This document shows positions 23,966 through 32,453 of a DNA stretch of 36,794 nt, piece after piece; position 1 is the first letter of the stretch; each line of letters starts with the position of its first letter. The notes below the pieces were generated by a model. It saw only the letters and a program-made list of their open reading frames with translations, had not been told where the DNA came from and made no database searches. Location: positions 1 through 36,794 of the forward strand of contig JALXBF010000170.1 of assembly GCA_026991575.1 (NCBI GenBank), in the 5' to 3' direction. The stretch is from Planctomycetota bacterium (lineage in GTDB: Bacteria; Planctomycetota; Planctomycetia; JALXBF01). Both the position numbers and the translations under genes were made by a program.

Positions 23966-24784
23966 GTGCGTATCGTATGGACCGTGCTGTTCGTGACCGT
24001 GCCGGTGCTGTCCATCGGCTTCTTCGTGGCAGCACCATTCATGAACTGGTGGTTGCCGGAGAATCTGTCCACGATTGCCGGCGACATCGACCGGATGTTC
24101 TACGTGATCCTGGCGATCACCGGCGCGATCTTCGCGCTGACGCAGGCAGTGCTGATCTATGCCCTGGTACGGTACAGCCGCGAGGACACTAAACCAGTTT
24201 ATTTCCACGAAAACAACAAACTGGAGATTGCTTGGTCGGTGGTACCGGCCGGAATCCTTGTGTTCCTGGCGTTCTACCAGCTGCCTACCTGGGGCAAGGC
24301 GAAGTACGTCACCCAGATAGAAGGCAAGGACGCCCGATTTGTGGCCATGGTGGTGGGCACGCAGTTTGACTGGCGCGTCCGCTACGTTGGCTTGGACGGC
24401 CAGCCGGGTAAGGCGGGCGTGGATGACGACGGCGATGGGGTGGTCGATAACTGGACGGAATTGGGCTTTCCCGACACCGATGACGTGGAGACAGTTGCGG
24501 AGCTGCGTTTGCCTGCCAATGAGCTGGTCATCATCCGGCTCACCAGCAACGACGTGCTGCACAGCTTTTTCGTGCCGCAGTTCCGCATCAAACAGGATGC
24601 TGTGCCGGGCATGATGATCCCGGTCTGGTTCCAGGCCACCAAGCCGGGCGAATACGAGCTCGTGTGCGCGGAGCTCTGCGGCTGGGGCCATTACCGGATG
24701 CGGGGTAAGCTGATCGTTCAGGAGCGCGACAAGTTCAACCGGTGGCTTGAACAGCTCAACGCAGAGGAAGAGGCGGTGCGATGA
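23966..24784 (+). CDS. coxB: cytochrome c oxidase subunit II, CuA-binding
   Basis: 272 residues. Two membrane helices (about 5-25 and 45-70, with a third hydrophobic stretch near 90-105) precede the CuA cupredoxin domain. Ligands are His199 (SNDVLHSFFVP) and Cys234, Cys238, His242, Met245 in CAELCGWGHYRM. No cytochrome c domain follows, so this is aa3- rather than caa3-like. An insertion at about 144-176 contains VDDDGDGVVDN, which looks like an EF-hand or dockerin-type calcium loop. It starts at GTG 23966 with AGAGGG upstream. The stop overlaps the coxA start. Confidence 0.95.
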   Translation: MRIVWTVLFVTVPVLSIGFFVAAPFMNWWLPENLSTIAGDIDRMFYVILAITGAIFALTQAVLIYALVRYSREDTKPVYFHENNKLEIAWSVVPAGILVFLAFYQLPTWGKAKYVTQIEGKDARFVAMVVGTQFDWRVRYVGLDGQPGKAGVDDDGDGVVDNWTELGFPDTDDVETVAELRLPANELVIIRLTSNDVLHSFFVPQFRIKQDAVPGMMIPVWFQATKPGEYELVCAELCGWGHYRMRGKLIVQERDKFNRWLEQLNAEEEAVR

Positions 24785-26562
24785 GTACGGCAAGCGTTTC
24801 GGTCGAGCGCCCGCATGCGCATACGCATGAGCTGAGCTTTATACGAGCATACGTGTTCTCCGAGGACCACAAGGTCATCGGATTACAGTTTTTCTTTTCA
24901 GGCCTCGTGTTCTTCTTGATCGGAGGCCTGCTGGCGCTGGCGATCCGCTGGCAGCTCGCATGGCCGTGGACTCAGGTGCCGATCCTGTCGCAGGCGTTCA
25001 GCCTGACGGCAGGCCAGATGCCACCTGAGTTCTACACCATGCTGTTCACCATGCACGGGACGATCATGATCTTCTTCGTGATCATCCCGATGCTGAACGC
25101 GGCCTTCGGCAACTATCTGTTGCCGCTCATGATCGGGGCGCGCGACATGGCGTTCCCCAAACTGAACATGATGTCGTACTGGGTGATGTTCCTGGCGTTT
25201 CCGGTGATCTTGGCCAGCTTCTTCGTGGAAGGCGGTGCAGCGGCAGCTGGCTGGACTGCCTACCCGCCGCTGGCCAGCATTAAGGAAGCCGCACCTGGTT
25301 CCGGCCCGGGCCAGACCCTCTGGCTCTTGGCGCTTATCCTGGTCGGAACATCTTCGATGATGGGTTCGGTGAACTACATCACCACGGTGATCAAGTGCCG
25401 GGTCAAAGGCATGCACATGCTCCGCATGCCGCTAACGGTCTGGGCGCTCTTCATCACCGCGATCTTGCAGGCCTTCGCGCTGCCCGTGCTCACAGCCGCC
25501 CTGTTCATGCAACTCCTCGAGCGGACCCTGGGCATGAACTTTTTCGTGCCGCCCGGGTTGTTGATCAACGGTCGCACGATCGCCGAAGCTGGCGGCCACC
25601 CGCTGCTGTGGCAGCACCTGTTCTGGTTTTACTCCCACCCGGCCGTCTACATCATGATCCTGCCTGCCATGGGCATGGTCTCGGATATCATGTCGTGTTT
25701 TGCCCGGAAGCCCATTTTCGGTTACAAGGCCATGGTGTACGCCATTGCCGGTATCGCCGGGCTGGGCTTCATCGTCTGGGCGCACCACATGTTCGTCAGC
25801 GGCATGAATCCCTACCTTGGGGTCGCCTTCATGACCGCGACCATGCTCATTGCGCTGCCGTCGGGCGTAAAAGTGTTCAACTGGCTGGCGACGCTGGTCG
25901 GAGGAAAGATTGAGTTCAGCGTGCCGATGCTGCACGCGCTGGCGTTCGTTTCGTTGTTCATCATCGGCGGCTTGAGTGGGCTGTACATGGCTGCCACGCC
26001 AGTGGATATGCATATCCACGATACGTACTTCATCGTGGCCCACTTCCACTATGTTCTGTTCGGCGGGAGCACTTTTGCGATTTTCGGCGCGATCACGTAC
26101 TGGTTCCCGAAGATGTTTGGCCGGAAGATGAACGAGACGCTGGGCAAGATCCACTTCGCCCTCACGTTCATCTTCTTCAACGGCACCTTCTTCGTAATGC
26201 ACCTGCTGGGCATCCACGGTCATCCCCGACGGATTGCCGACCCGACGTTGTACGAGTTCCTGCACGACGTGCAGAGCCTGAACGTTTTCTCAACCGTCTG
26301 TGCCCTGGCGCTCGGTGCGACTCAGATTCTGTTCGTGATCAACATGTTTTACAGTTTGTTCTTTGGTGAGCGGGCCGAGCAGAACCCATGGCGTGCAAAC
26401 ACGCTGGAATGGCAGGCACCTACGCCGCCGCCGCACGGGAACTTCCCGGAACCGATTGAGGTTCACCGTTGGCCGTACGACTACAGTAAGCCTGGGTGCC
26501 CTGAAGACTACGCGCCGCAGACGCAGCCTCTTGCGGCTGCTGAGGCGGCGACTGCGCATTAG
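24781..26562 (+). CDS. coxA: cytochrome c oxidase subunit I, A2-type haem-copper oxidase
   Basis: 593 residues with about 12 membrane helices. His92 (FTMHGTIM) and His423 bind the low-spin haem, His421 the high-spin haem (AHFHYVLFGG). His286, His335 and His336 bind CuB, with Tyr290 as the cross-linked tyrosine. The motif YSHPAVY (284-290) replaces the HPEVY of A1 enzymes. Tyr-Ser in place of the channel Glu defines subtype A2, as in Rhodothermus marinus. It reduces O2 to water and pumps protons. The ATG overlaps the coxB stop. The tail after residue 535 is Pro-rich and soluble. Confidence 0.96.
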   Translation: MSTASVSVERPHAHTHELSFIRAYVFSEDHKVIGLQFFFSGLVFFLIGGLLALAIRWQLAWPWTQVPILSQAFSLTAGQMPPEFYTMLFTMHGTIMIFFVIIPMLNAAFGNYLLPLMIGARDMAFPKLNMMSYWVMFLAFPVILASFFVEGGAAAAGWTAYPPLASIKEAAPGSGPGQTLWLLALILVGTSSMMGSVNYITTVIKCRVKGMHMLRMPLTVWALFITAILQAFALPVLTAALFMQLLERTLGMNFFVPPGLLINGRTIAEAGGHPLLWQHLFWFYSHPAVYIMILPAMGMVSDIMSCFARKPIFGYKAMVYAIAGIAGLGFIVWAHHMFVSGMNPYLGVAFMTATMLIALPSGVKVFNWLATLVGGKIEFSVPMLHALAFVSLFIIGGLSGLYMAATPVDMHIHDTYFIVAHFHYVLFGGSTFAIFGAITYWFPKMFGRKMNETLGKIHFALTFIFFNGTFFVMHLLGIHGHPRRIADPTLYEFLHDVQSLNVFSTVCALALGATQILFVINMFYSLFFGERAEQNPWRANTLEWQAPTPPPHGNFPEPIEVHRWPYDYSKPGCPEDYAPQTQPLAAAEAATAH

Positions 26563-26582
26563 AGGATTACGAGGCGGAGCAT

Positions 26583-27560
26583 ATGGTGACAGCGGGAGCG
26601 AACAACCGCAAGGTGTGGCTGCTGCACTGGCTTGCCGTCGTCGCGACCGCTGCCACCTTCCTGCTCCTAGCCGCAGGCGGTGCGGTCACGAGCCTCGACG
26701 TGGGCATGGCCGACACGGTCTGGCCGACTCCTCCCTGGTACCTGCTCGTGCTGCTGCGGTCGGGCCGAGCGTTGGAGCGGGGGATTGGTTTCTTGGTTGA
26801 GCATGCGCACCGGCAGGTCGGCTGGATCGTGGGCATGATCGTGGTGGTCATGGCCGCAGCAGCGTGGTCGCGTGGCGTGCCCCGCTGGCTCCGCTGGTGG
26901 AGCCTGGCGCTGTTGGTGACCGTTTCCGTCCAGGGCGTGCTCGGTGGGCTGCGTGTGCTGGACGTGTCGCGTGAGCTGGCAGTCGTACACGGTATTACGG
27001 CGCATCTGTTCTTCGCGGCCTGCCTGCTCACGGCGCTGCTAACGCGTCCGGGCCGTTTCGAGCGTCTCCTAGCGCTGGAGGCCGACACGGCGACGCTCTA
27101 CCAGCGGATGCGCACGGCGGTCATTGCATCCGGACTGCTTTTCTTCCAGCTCGTCAGCGGCGCGATCCTCCGCCACCTCGGCATCTGGCTCGGTGTCCAC
27201 GTGCTCGGTGCGGTAGCTGCTGCGCTGGCAACCATGGCGCTGGGCTTCGGCTGCTTCTTCATGGGGGACCGGCCACTGTTCTCGGCCCGGTCCTGGCTGC
27301 TGATGATCGGTGCGTTTGGCCAGGTGTTGCTGGGGGCAAGTGCGTGGGTGAGTGCGGACGGGTTCGGCCCGTACGCTCTCGGACCGATTACCCGGACGCA
27401 TGCCTACAGCGCGACGGCTCACATGCTGCTGGGCAGTGCGCTATGGGCGACCACCGTCACCGTACTTGCCGACCTGTACCTCTGCCTCCGCGGCCGGTGG
27501 GCCGCCTCCGGTAGCAAAGCACACGTGGGGCTGCCGGGGCCGGTGGGGAATTCGGCATGA
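26583..27560 (+). CDS. ctaA: haem A synthase, COX15/CtaA type
   Basis: 325 residues with eight hydrophobic helices in two similar halves, as in CtaA/COX15. The conserved EHAHRQVGWIVG (about 72-83) and VVHGITAHLFF give haem-binding His in the first half; GVHVLGAVAAA and THAYSATAHMLLG supply those in the second. It converts haem O to haem A for CoxA. It starts at ATG 26583 with GAGGCGGAG just upstream. The stop overlaps the ctaB start by four bases. Confidence 0.9.
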   Translation: MVTAGANNRKVWLLHWLAVVATAATFLLLAAGGAVTSLDVGMADTVWPTPPWYLLVLLRSGRALERGIGFLVEHAHRQVGWIVGMIVVVMAAAAWSRGVPRWLRWWSLALLVTVSVQGVLGGLRVLDVSRELAVVHGITAHLFFAACLLTALLTRPGRFERLLALEADTATLYQRMRTAVIASGLLFFQLVSGAILRHLGIWLGVHVLGAVAAALATMALGFGCFFMGDRPLFSARSWLLMIGAFGQVLLGASAWVSADGFGPYALGPITRTHAYSATAHMLLGSALWATTVTVLADLYLCLRGRWAASGSKAHVGLPGPVGNSA

Positions 27561-28507
27561 GCCTGGTGAGAACCGAAAATTCGGCATTGGAGTGGCGCTC
27601 CCGTACCCCCTGGGACGGGACCGTGGTTCTTGGACCGACCGCGGGACGGCGCAGACTGCTAGCTGCGGCCGCGGCCCGCTGCCAGCTGCTTAAGCCCCGA
27701 GTGCTGGCGCTGGTGCTCGTGGTGTGTGCCTTCAGCGGTCTGCTGGCTCGGCCGGCCGAACCGACCGGCCTTCTCATCACGACGCTAGCCACCGCTTGCG
27801 TCGCAGGCGCCGGTCTGATCATCAACCAGATCATGGAACGGGACGTGGACGCGGTCATGATCCGAACACGGAGCCGGCCGCTGCCCAGTGGTGCGGTGTC
27901 GGTGGCGGAGGCCTGGGGCTGGGCCGTGGTGCTGATGGCCGGCGGCGTCGGTTGCTTCCTGCTTTCCGGCCAGGTGCTGGCCCTGGTGCTAAGCCTCCTG
28001 TCTGCGTTCCTCTACATTGCCGTGTACACGCCGTTGAAGCGGATCACACCGCTGAATACGCTCGTCGGAGCGGTCTCCGGAGCGATGCCGCCACTGATCG
28101 GCTGGGCCGGGGCATGCGGCACGCTTGAGCCGATCGCCTGGCTACTGTTCGCAGTCCTGTTCTTCTGGCAGTTTCCGCACTTCTTTGCTATCGCGTGGCT
28201 GTGGCGCGAAGAGTATCGGCGTGCGGGGCTGCGCATGATCACCGTGGCTGATCCTGACGGCCGCAGCACCGGGCGCCAGGCGCTTGCCTATTGCCTGCCG
28301 CTGGTGCCTCTGTCGTTCTTGGCGGTGCCCGGTGGGCCGATGACTACTGGGTATCGCTTGCTCGCATTGCTGTTGGGACTTGCGTTTCTGGGCTGCACCG
28401 TGGAGTTTTGGTGGCGGCCGTCGGACCGCTCTGCGCGCCAGCTACTGCGTGCATCGGTGCTGTACCTGCCGGTACTGTTGCTGTTGATGTTGATGGCTAC
28501 GTACTGA
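27557..28507 (+). CDS. ctaB: protohaem IX farnesyltransferase (haem O synthase)
   Basis: 316 residues of the UbiA prenyltransferase superfamily with about nine membrane helices. The first metal/diphosphate site is [20 protein letters not shown] and the haem O synthase hallmarks [20 protein letters not shown] and [20 protein letters not shown] are present. It adds a farnesyl group to protohaem, the step before CtaA. The ATG at 27557 overlaps the ctaA stop (ATGA). The N-terminal 35 residues are hydrophilic and longer than usual. Confidence 0.95.
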   Translation: MSLVRTENSALEWRSRTPWDGTVVLGPTAGRRRLLAAAAARCQLLKPRVLALVLVVCAFSGLLARPAEPTGLLITTLATACVAGAGLIINQIMERDVDAVMIRTRSRPLPSGAVSVAEAWGWAVVLMAGGVGCFLLSGQVLALVLSLLSAFLYIAVYTPLKRITPLNTLVGAVSGAMPPLIGWAGACGTLEPIAWLLFAVLFFWQFPHFFAIAWLWREEYRRAGLRMITVADPDGRSTGRQALAYCLPLVPLSFLAVPGGPMTTGYRLLALLLGLAFLGCTVEFWWRPSDRSARQLLRASVLYLPVLLLLMLMATY

Positions 28508-28545
28508 AGCGACGAGCAAAACGAGACCTGTTGGGGGAAATGGCG

Positions 28546-29178
28546 ATGGCAGAAGCGGCGAGCGTAGGTCATGCTCATCAGGAGTACGAGGTCGGCTTGC
28601 CGTTGAGCAACGCCAAGCTGGCCATGTGGCTGTTCCTGGCCACGGAAATCATGTTTTTCGCCGCCTTGATCAGCGCCTACGTCGTGCTCCGCTGGGGTTT
28701 GCCTGCCTGGCCCGAGCCGGACACGGTGCTTAAGGCCTGGATCGGTGCGGTGAACACGATGATCCTGCTTGCTTCCAGTGCCACGATGGCCTTCTCGCTC
28801 TGGTCCGTCGAACGGGGCGACGCGGCCAAGCAACGGCTCTTCCTGGCACTCACCCTCCTGTTGGGCTTCGCCTTCCTGGGGGTCAAGGCCTACGAGTACA
28901 GCGAGAAATTTGCCCACGGCTATTACCCAGGGGGGCCGGGCTTGAGCGAGATTCCTTCGGGACCGACCTTCGTCTCCTGCTATTTCACGCTCACCGGGTT
29001 CCACGCCCTGCACGTGATCGCTGGCCTAGTCATGCTGGCGTGGCTGCTGATCTGGAGCCTGGTTCGTACCGAAGGGATCCCGAAGCAGCGGTATGAGCGT
29101 GTTGAGCTCGTCGGCCTTTACTGGCACTTTGTCGACGTGGTGTGGATCTTCCTGTTTCCGTTGTTGTACCTTATCTAG
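28546..29178 (+). CDS. coxC: cytochrome c oxidase subunit III
   Basis: 210 residues with five membrane helices, the short form of subunit III. Recognisable segments are [35 protein letters not shown] and [19 protein letters not shown]. The start is chosen at ATG 28546, because GGGGGA (28533-28538) is correctly spaced for it and too close to the in-frame ATG at 28540. It stabilises subunit I and its proton uptake. A small hairpin (ACCGA/TCGGT, 29205-29219) follows. Confidence 0.93.
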   Translation: MAEAASVGHAHQEYEVGLPLSNAKLAMWLFLATEIMFFAALISAYVVLRWGLPAWPEPDTVLKAWIGAVNTMILLASSATMAFSLWSVERGDAAKQRLFLALTLLLGFAFLGVKAYEYSEKFAHGYYPGGPGLSEIPSGPTFVSCYFTLTGFHALHVIAGLVMLAWLLIWSLVRTEGIPKQRYERVELVGLYWHFVDVVWIFLFPLLYLI

Positions 29179-29238
29179 CAGCAGGTATCAAGCATCAACA
29201 CCCGACCGATCGATTCGGTTAGCGAGAGGTCGTCTGCC

Positions 29239-29607
29239 ATGAGTAACGAGCACAGTGGCAACCACTTTAACGCATACCTGTACGTGGCCATTGCTCTGTT
29301 GATCCTGACCGTGGTCACATACTTCGTGGCCGAGAGTTTCGAGACGACGTTCCAACGGGCAGTCTCTGGCCTGTTGATCGCTGTGGCCAAGGCCATGTTG
29401 GTCGTCTCGATCTTCATGCACCTGAAGTGGGACTGGAAAAAGAAGACCTGGTTCATGATTGTCCCGGCATTGCTGCTCTCTGCGGTGCTGCTGGTGGGAC
29501 TGTTCCCGGACATTGCCAAGCGGGAGATTACGACCTCACCGTACAGCACCGCCGTTGCTGCCGAGGGCAGCACGGGCACAAGCCACGCCGGTGGCGCCAG
29601 CCATTGA
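29239..29607 (+). CDS. coxD: cytochrome c oxidase subunit IV, prokaryotic type
   Basis: 122 residues with three membrane helices, of the COX4_pro family that accompanies A-type oxidases. The family pattern is visible in LLIAVAKAMLVVSIFMHLKW followed by a third helix, FMIVPALLLSAVLLVGLFPDI. The C-terminal tail is Ser/Thr/His-rich. It starts at ATG 29239, with AGAGGT about 9 bases upstream. The end overlaps the ABC ATPase start by 17 bp. Confidence 0.85.
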   Translation: MSNEHSGNHFNAYLYVAIALLILTVVTYFVAESFETTFQRAVSGLLIAVAKAMLVVSIFMHLKWDWKKKTWFMIVPALLLSAVLLVGLFPDIAKREITTSPYSTAVAAEGSTGTSHAGGASH

Positions 29608-30520
29608 ACTACACAATCTGGTGTGTCGGTATGGTGACCGGGTCGCGGTCGCAGGCATCAGCCTGGCCGTCGAGCCCGGTTCCATTTTCGGGGTACTCGG
29701 CCCCAACGGCGGCGGAAAGTCGACGACGTTTCGAGTGCTGGCGACTTTGAGGCCGCCGCAGGAGGGCAGCGCCCGAGTGGCGGGCTATGACGTGGTCCAA
29801 GACGCTGGGCAGGTGCGGCGGCGCATTGGGGTCGTTTTCCAGGAGGCCGCTTTGGATGATAAGCTCACCGTGCGTGAAAACCTTACCCATCACGGGCATC
29901 TCTACGGCCTCCGAGGTTCTGAGTTGCGGGCGCGCATCGAGCGGGTCCTGGAGAACGTCGCGCTCCTGGACCGAGCGGACGAGCTGGTCGAGAAACTTTC
30001 CGGAGGACTGAAACGACGCGCCGAGATTGCCAAGGTGTTGTTACACGAGCCTGAGGTCCTGCTGCTGGATGAGCCGACCACAGGGCTGGACCCGGGGGCT
30101 CGTGCCGCACTGTGGCAGCAACTTCGCCGACTCCGAGACGAACACGGCTGCACGGTGCTGATGGCCACCCACCTGTTCGAGGATGCCGAACAGTGCGACC
30201 AGATTGCCATTCTCGACCGAGGCAAGCTGGTCGGGCTTGGCACACCACAGCAATTGAAGCGACTCGTCGGGGGAGAGGTCCTGACCCTTGAGTGCGACGA
30301 TGCCGAGGGAGTGGTACGTGAGCTGCCCCGGATCGTGCCCGGAGCTGAACCGATGCGCGTGGGTGAGCAGATTCGGCTTGAGCATCCGGAAGCCCACCGG
30401 CTGGTGCCCCAGCTTGTCGAAGTTTTCGGCGAGCGGATCCGCGCGATCCGACTGGGGCAGCCAACGCTGGCCGATGTGTTCTTCAAGTTAGCGGGTCATG
30501 AGTTCGACGGTGTCGGTTGA
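29591..30520 (+). CDS. ABC transporter ATP-binding protein, ABC-2/DrrA-like
   Basis: 309 residues. Walker A GPNGGGKST, Q-loop FQEAALDD, signature LSGGLKRR, Walker B LLLDEPTTGLDP and the switch His in ATHLFED are all present. The C-terminal part after about residue 215 is the small domain of exporter ATPases that pair with ABC-2 permeases. GTG 29591 is the likely start, inside the coxD end. The frame is open further upstream but there it only reads coxD out of frame. With the permease it would form an exporter in the oxidase operon; cargo unknown, possibly haem, copper or an assembly factor. Confidence 0.92.
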   Translation: MAPAIELHNLVCRYGDRVAVAGISLAVEPGSIFGVLGPNGGGKSTTFRVLATLRPPQEGSARVAGYDVVQDAGQVRRRIGVVFQEAALDDKLTVRENLTHHGHLYGLRGSELRARIERVLENVALLDRADELVEKLSGGLKRRAEIAKVLLHEPEVLLLDEPTTGLDPGARAALWQQLRRLRDEHGCTVLMATHLFEDAEQCDQIAILDRGKLVGLGTPQQLKRLVGGEVLTLECDDAEGVVRELPRIVPGAEPMRVGEQIRLEHPEAHRLVPQLVEVFGERIRAIRLGQPTLADVFFKLAGHEFDGVG

Positions 30521-30540
30521 GCCGAGCGGAGCGATCGAGC

Positions 30541-31308
30541 GTGCAGGACGTACTGGTGGTCACAATCAGCCTGGCACGCCGCGAAGTGGTCCGCTTTTTG
30601 CGACAACGATCGCGGGTGATTGGCGGACTGCTGACGCCAGTCGTTTTCTGGTTGCTGCTCGGCTTCGGTATCGGCCGTTCGTTCCGGCCGCCGGGATGGG
30701 GTAACGACGTGGACTTTGCGGAATACTTCTTCCCGGGCACGCTCCTGCTGATCCTGCTGTTCACGGCGATTTTCTCGACGGTCTCCGTGATCGAAGATCG
30801 CCGGGCGGGCTTCCTGCAGGGCGTTCTGGTGTCACCTGCACCATTGCTAGCAGTGGTGCTTAGCAAAGTGCTGGGCGGGGCAGTGCTTGCACTGCTTCAC
30901 GGCGCGCTGTTCCTTTTGCTTGCCCCTGTGGCCGGCCTGGCAATTCCGGCGCAGGCGTTCGGCGCACTGGTCGCGTTCATGGTGCTGGACAGCCTGACGC
31001 TGACGGCCCTTGGGCTCGCGGTCGCCTGGCCCATGGAGTCAACGCAAGGGTTTCACGCCGTCATGAACCTCGTGCTTATCCCGCTATGGCTTTTGTCCGG
31101 AGCGCTGTTTCCGATGGAGGGGGCAGCCGCTTGGGTCCGCGTGCTCATGCGGCTTAATCCCGTGCACTATGCGTACGCAGGCTTACAGGCGGCGCTGTTA
31201 CCGGCAGCTCCTAGAATTCCAGTGAGCATTGCGGCCGGCGTGAACCTCGCCTTCCTGCTCCTGTTGATCGGGTGGGTGGTTCTGGTTGCTGGCCGAGCGA
31301 GGAATTGA
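30541..31308 (+). CDS. ABC-2 type transporter permease
   Basis: 255 residues with six membrane helices of the ABC-2 (DrrB/NodJ) type: RREVVRFLRQRSRVIGG in the first amphipathic helix, VIEDRRAGFLQGVLVSPAP, and the characteristic MNLVLIPLWLLSGALFPMEG, then LNPVHYAYAGLQ. It starts at GTG 30541, with GCGGAG about 9 bases upstream. A TTG at 30517, overlapping the ATPase stop, is an alternative. It forms the membrane half of the exporter with the preceding ATPase. Confidence 0.9.
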   Translation: MQDVLVVTISLARREVVRFLRQRSRVIGGLLTPVVFWLLLGFGIGRSFRPPGWGNDVDFAEYFFPGTLLLILLFTAIFSTVSVIEDRRAGFLQGVLVSPAPLLAVVLSKVLGGAVLALLHGALFLLLAPVAGLAIPAQAFGALVAFMVLDSLTLTALGLAVAWPMESTQGFHAVMNLVLIPLWLLSGALFPMEGAAAWVRVLMRLNPVHYAYAGLQAALLPAAPRIPVSIAAGVNLAFLLLLIGWVVLVAGRARN

Positions 31309-31311
31309 GCG

Positions 31312-32004
31312 ATGTCGCAGTCGGTTGATGCGTCCCGTGCGAGCATGATGCGCTCGCTGGGCACGTACCTGGTGGTGCTGATGTTAGCCGGGGGTGGCTT
31401 GATCGCCGGCGGGGCGTTCCTTGGTCGCTTGCATGCATCGAACACGGCTTATCGGGAGGCGGTCCAGATGGTGCGGCAGCTGGCGCTGCCGCTGCCCTCG
31501 GTTGAGCTGGTGGATCACCACGGCAGGCCCTGGCGGCCGGAGATGCTCCGCGGGCAGGTCTGGGTGGCTGCCTGCTTCTTCACACGCTGCTCGACAGTCT
31601 GCCCCGCGCTGATGCACTCGCTGCAGAGTTTGGCCGAGGAGCTGAAAGGCCTGCAAGGGGTGCGCTTCCTGATCGTGACCGTTGATCCGACCCATGATCG
31701 ACCGGCGGTGCTGCGTGACTACGCCCGAGCGATCAAGGCGGATCAGCGGTGGCTGTTCGTCACAGGCGAAAAGGAGGCCGTGTATCGGTTGGTACGTGAG
31801 GGCTTTCGGCTGTCGGCTGCGGAAACTCCCCCCGAGGCACGCCGCCAGGGGGCTGATCCCGTGACACACAGCACCAGACTGGTACTCATTGGCAAACAGG
31901 CCCGCGTACGTGGCTACGCGGAGACGCGCGATCCGTGGCAGCTGACCAAGCTCCAACACGCGATCGACCTGTTACTGGCCGAACCCGAAGACGATGTCCG
32001 CTGA
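31312..32004 (+). CDS. SCO1/SenC copper-delivery protein
   Basis: 230 residues. One membrane anchor (about 17-40) is followed by a thioredoxin fold. Copper ligands are Cys93 and Cys97 in FTRCSTVCPAL and His186 in THSTRLVLI. FLIVTVDPTHDRPAVLRDYA is the usual SCO segment. It delivers copper to, or reduces, the CuA site of CoxB. The ATG at 31312 is 3 bases after the permease stop. The gene end overlaps the DUF420 start. Confidence 0.93.
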   Translation: MSQSVDASRASMMRSLGTYLVVLMLAGGGLIAGGAFLGRLHASNTAYREAVQMVRQLALPLPSVELVDHHGRPWRPEMLRGQVWVAACFFTRCSTVCPALMHSLQSLAEELKGLQGVRFLIVTVDPTHDRPAVLRDYARAIKADQRWLFVTGEKEAVYRLVREGFRLSAAETPPEARRQGADPVTHSTRLVLIGKQARVRGYAETRDPWQLTKLQHAIDLLLAEPEDDVR

Positions 32005-32419
32005 AGGTCCGCCACTGCTTGCAACCATAGACGCGGCGCTCAACCTGACAGCCGCGGTGCTGATGACGGCCGGATATGCGGCCGTGCGCGCCGGTCGGAT
32101 CCTTCTGCATCGGCGGCTGATGCTCGCCGCAGTGGCGGTTTCGGCCTTGTTCCTGGTCTGTTACCTCTATTACCACGCCACCCACGAGCCAGTGCGGTAT
32201 CAGGGCAGCGGCTGGGCCCGTCTGCTCTATCTGCTGCTGCTCGGCAGCCACACGGTCCTCGCAGCAGCGACCGTACCGCTGGTGTTGACCAGCGTCTGGT
32301 TAGGGTTGCGTGACCGGATCGACCGACACCGGCAGCTTGTTCGCTATGCGCTGCCAATCTGGTGGTACGTCTCCGTTAGCGGAGTGGTTGTCTACATCGT
32401 GCTGTACCATCTGGGCTAG
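31994..32419 (+). CDS. DUF420 membrane protein, probable oxidase assembly factor (CtaM/YozB-like)
   Basis: 141 residues with four membrane helices. LYYHATHE, LLGSHTVLAA and the C-terminal VLYHLG carry the conserved His residues of the DUF420 family; IDRHRQLVRYALPIWWYVSVSG is typical too. In Gram-positive bacteria members (YozB, CtaM) are needed to assemble haem-copper oxidases. The ATG at 31994 overlaps the SCO1 stop by 11 bases. Confidence 0.82.
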   Translation: MSAEGPPLLATIDAALNLTAAVLMTAGYAAVRAGRILLHRRLMLAAVAVSALFLVCYLYYHATHEPVRYQGSGWARLLYLLLLGSHTVLAAATVPLVLTSVWLGLRDRIDRHRQLVRYALPIWWYVSVSGVVVYIVLYHLG

Positions 32420-32453
32420 TCCAGCGGTGGTGACCGGCAGAGGAGTCCTGGGC

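Noticed and set aside
29459-29590. 44-codon upstream extension of the ABC ATPase
   Set aside because: It reads coxD in another frame; the ATPase fold begins at about 29600.
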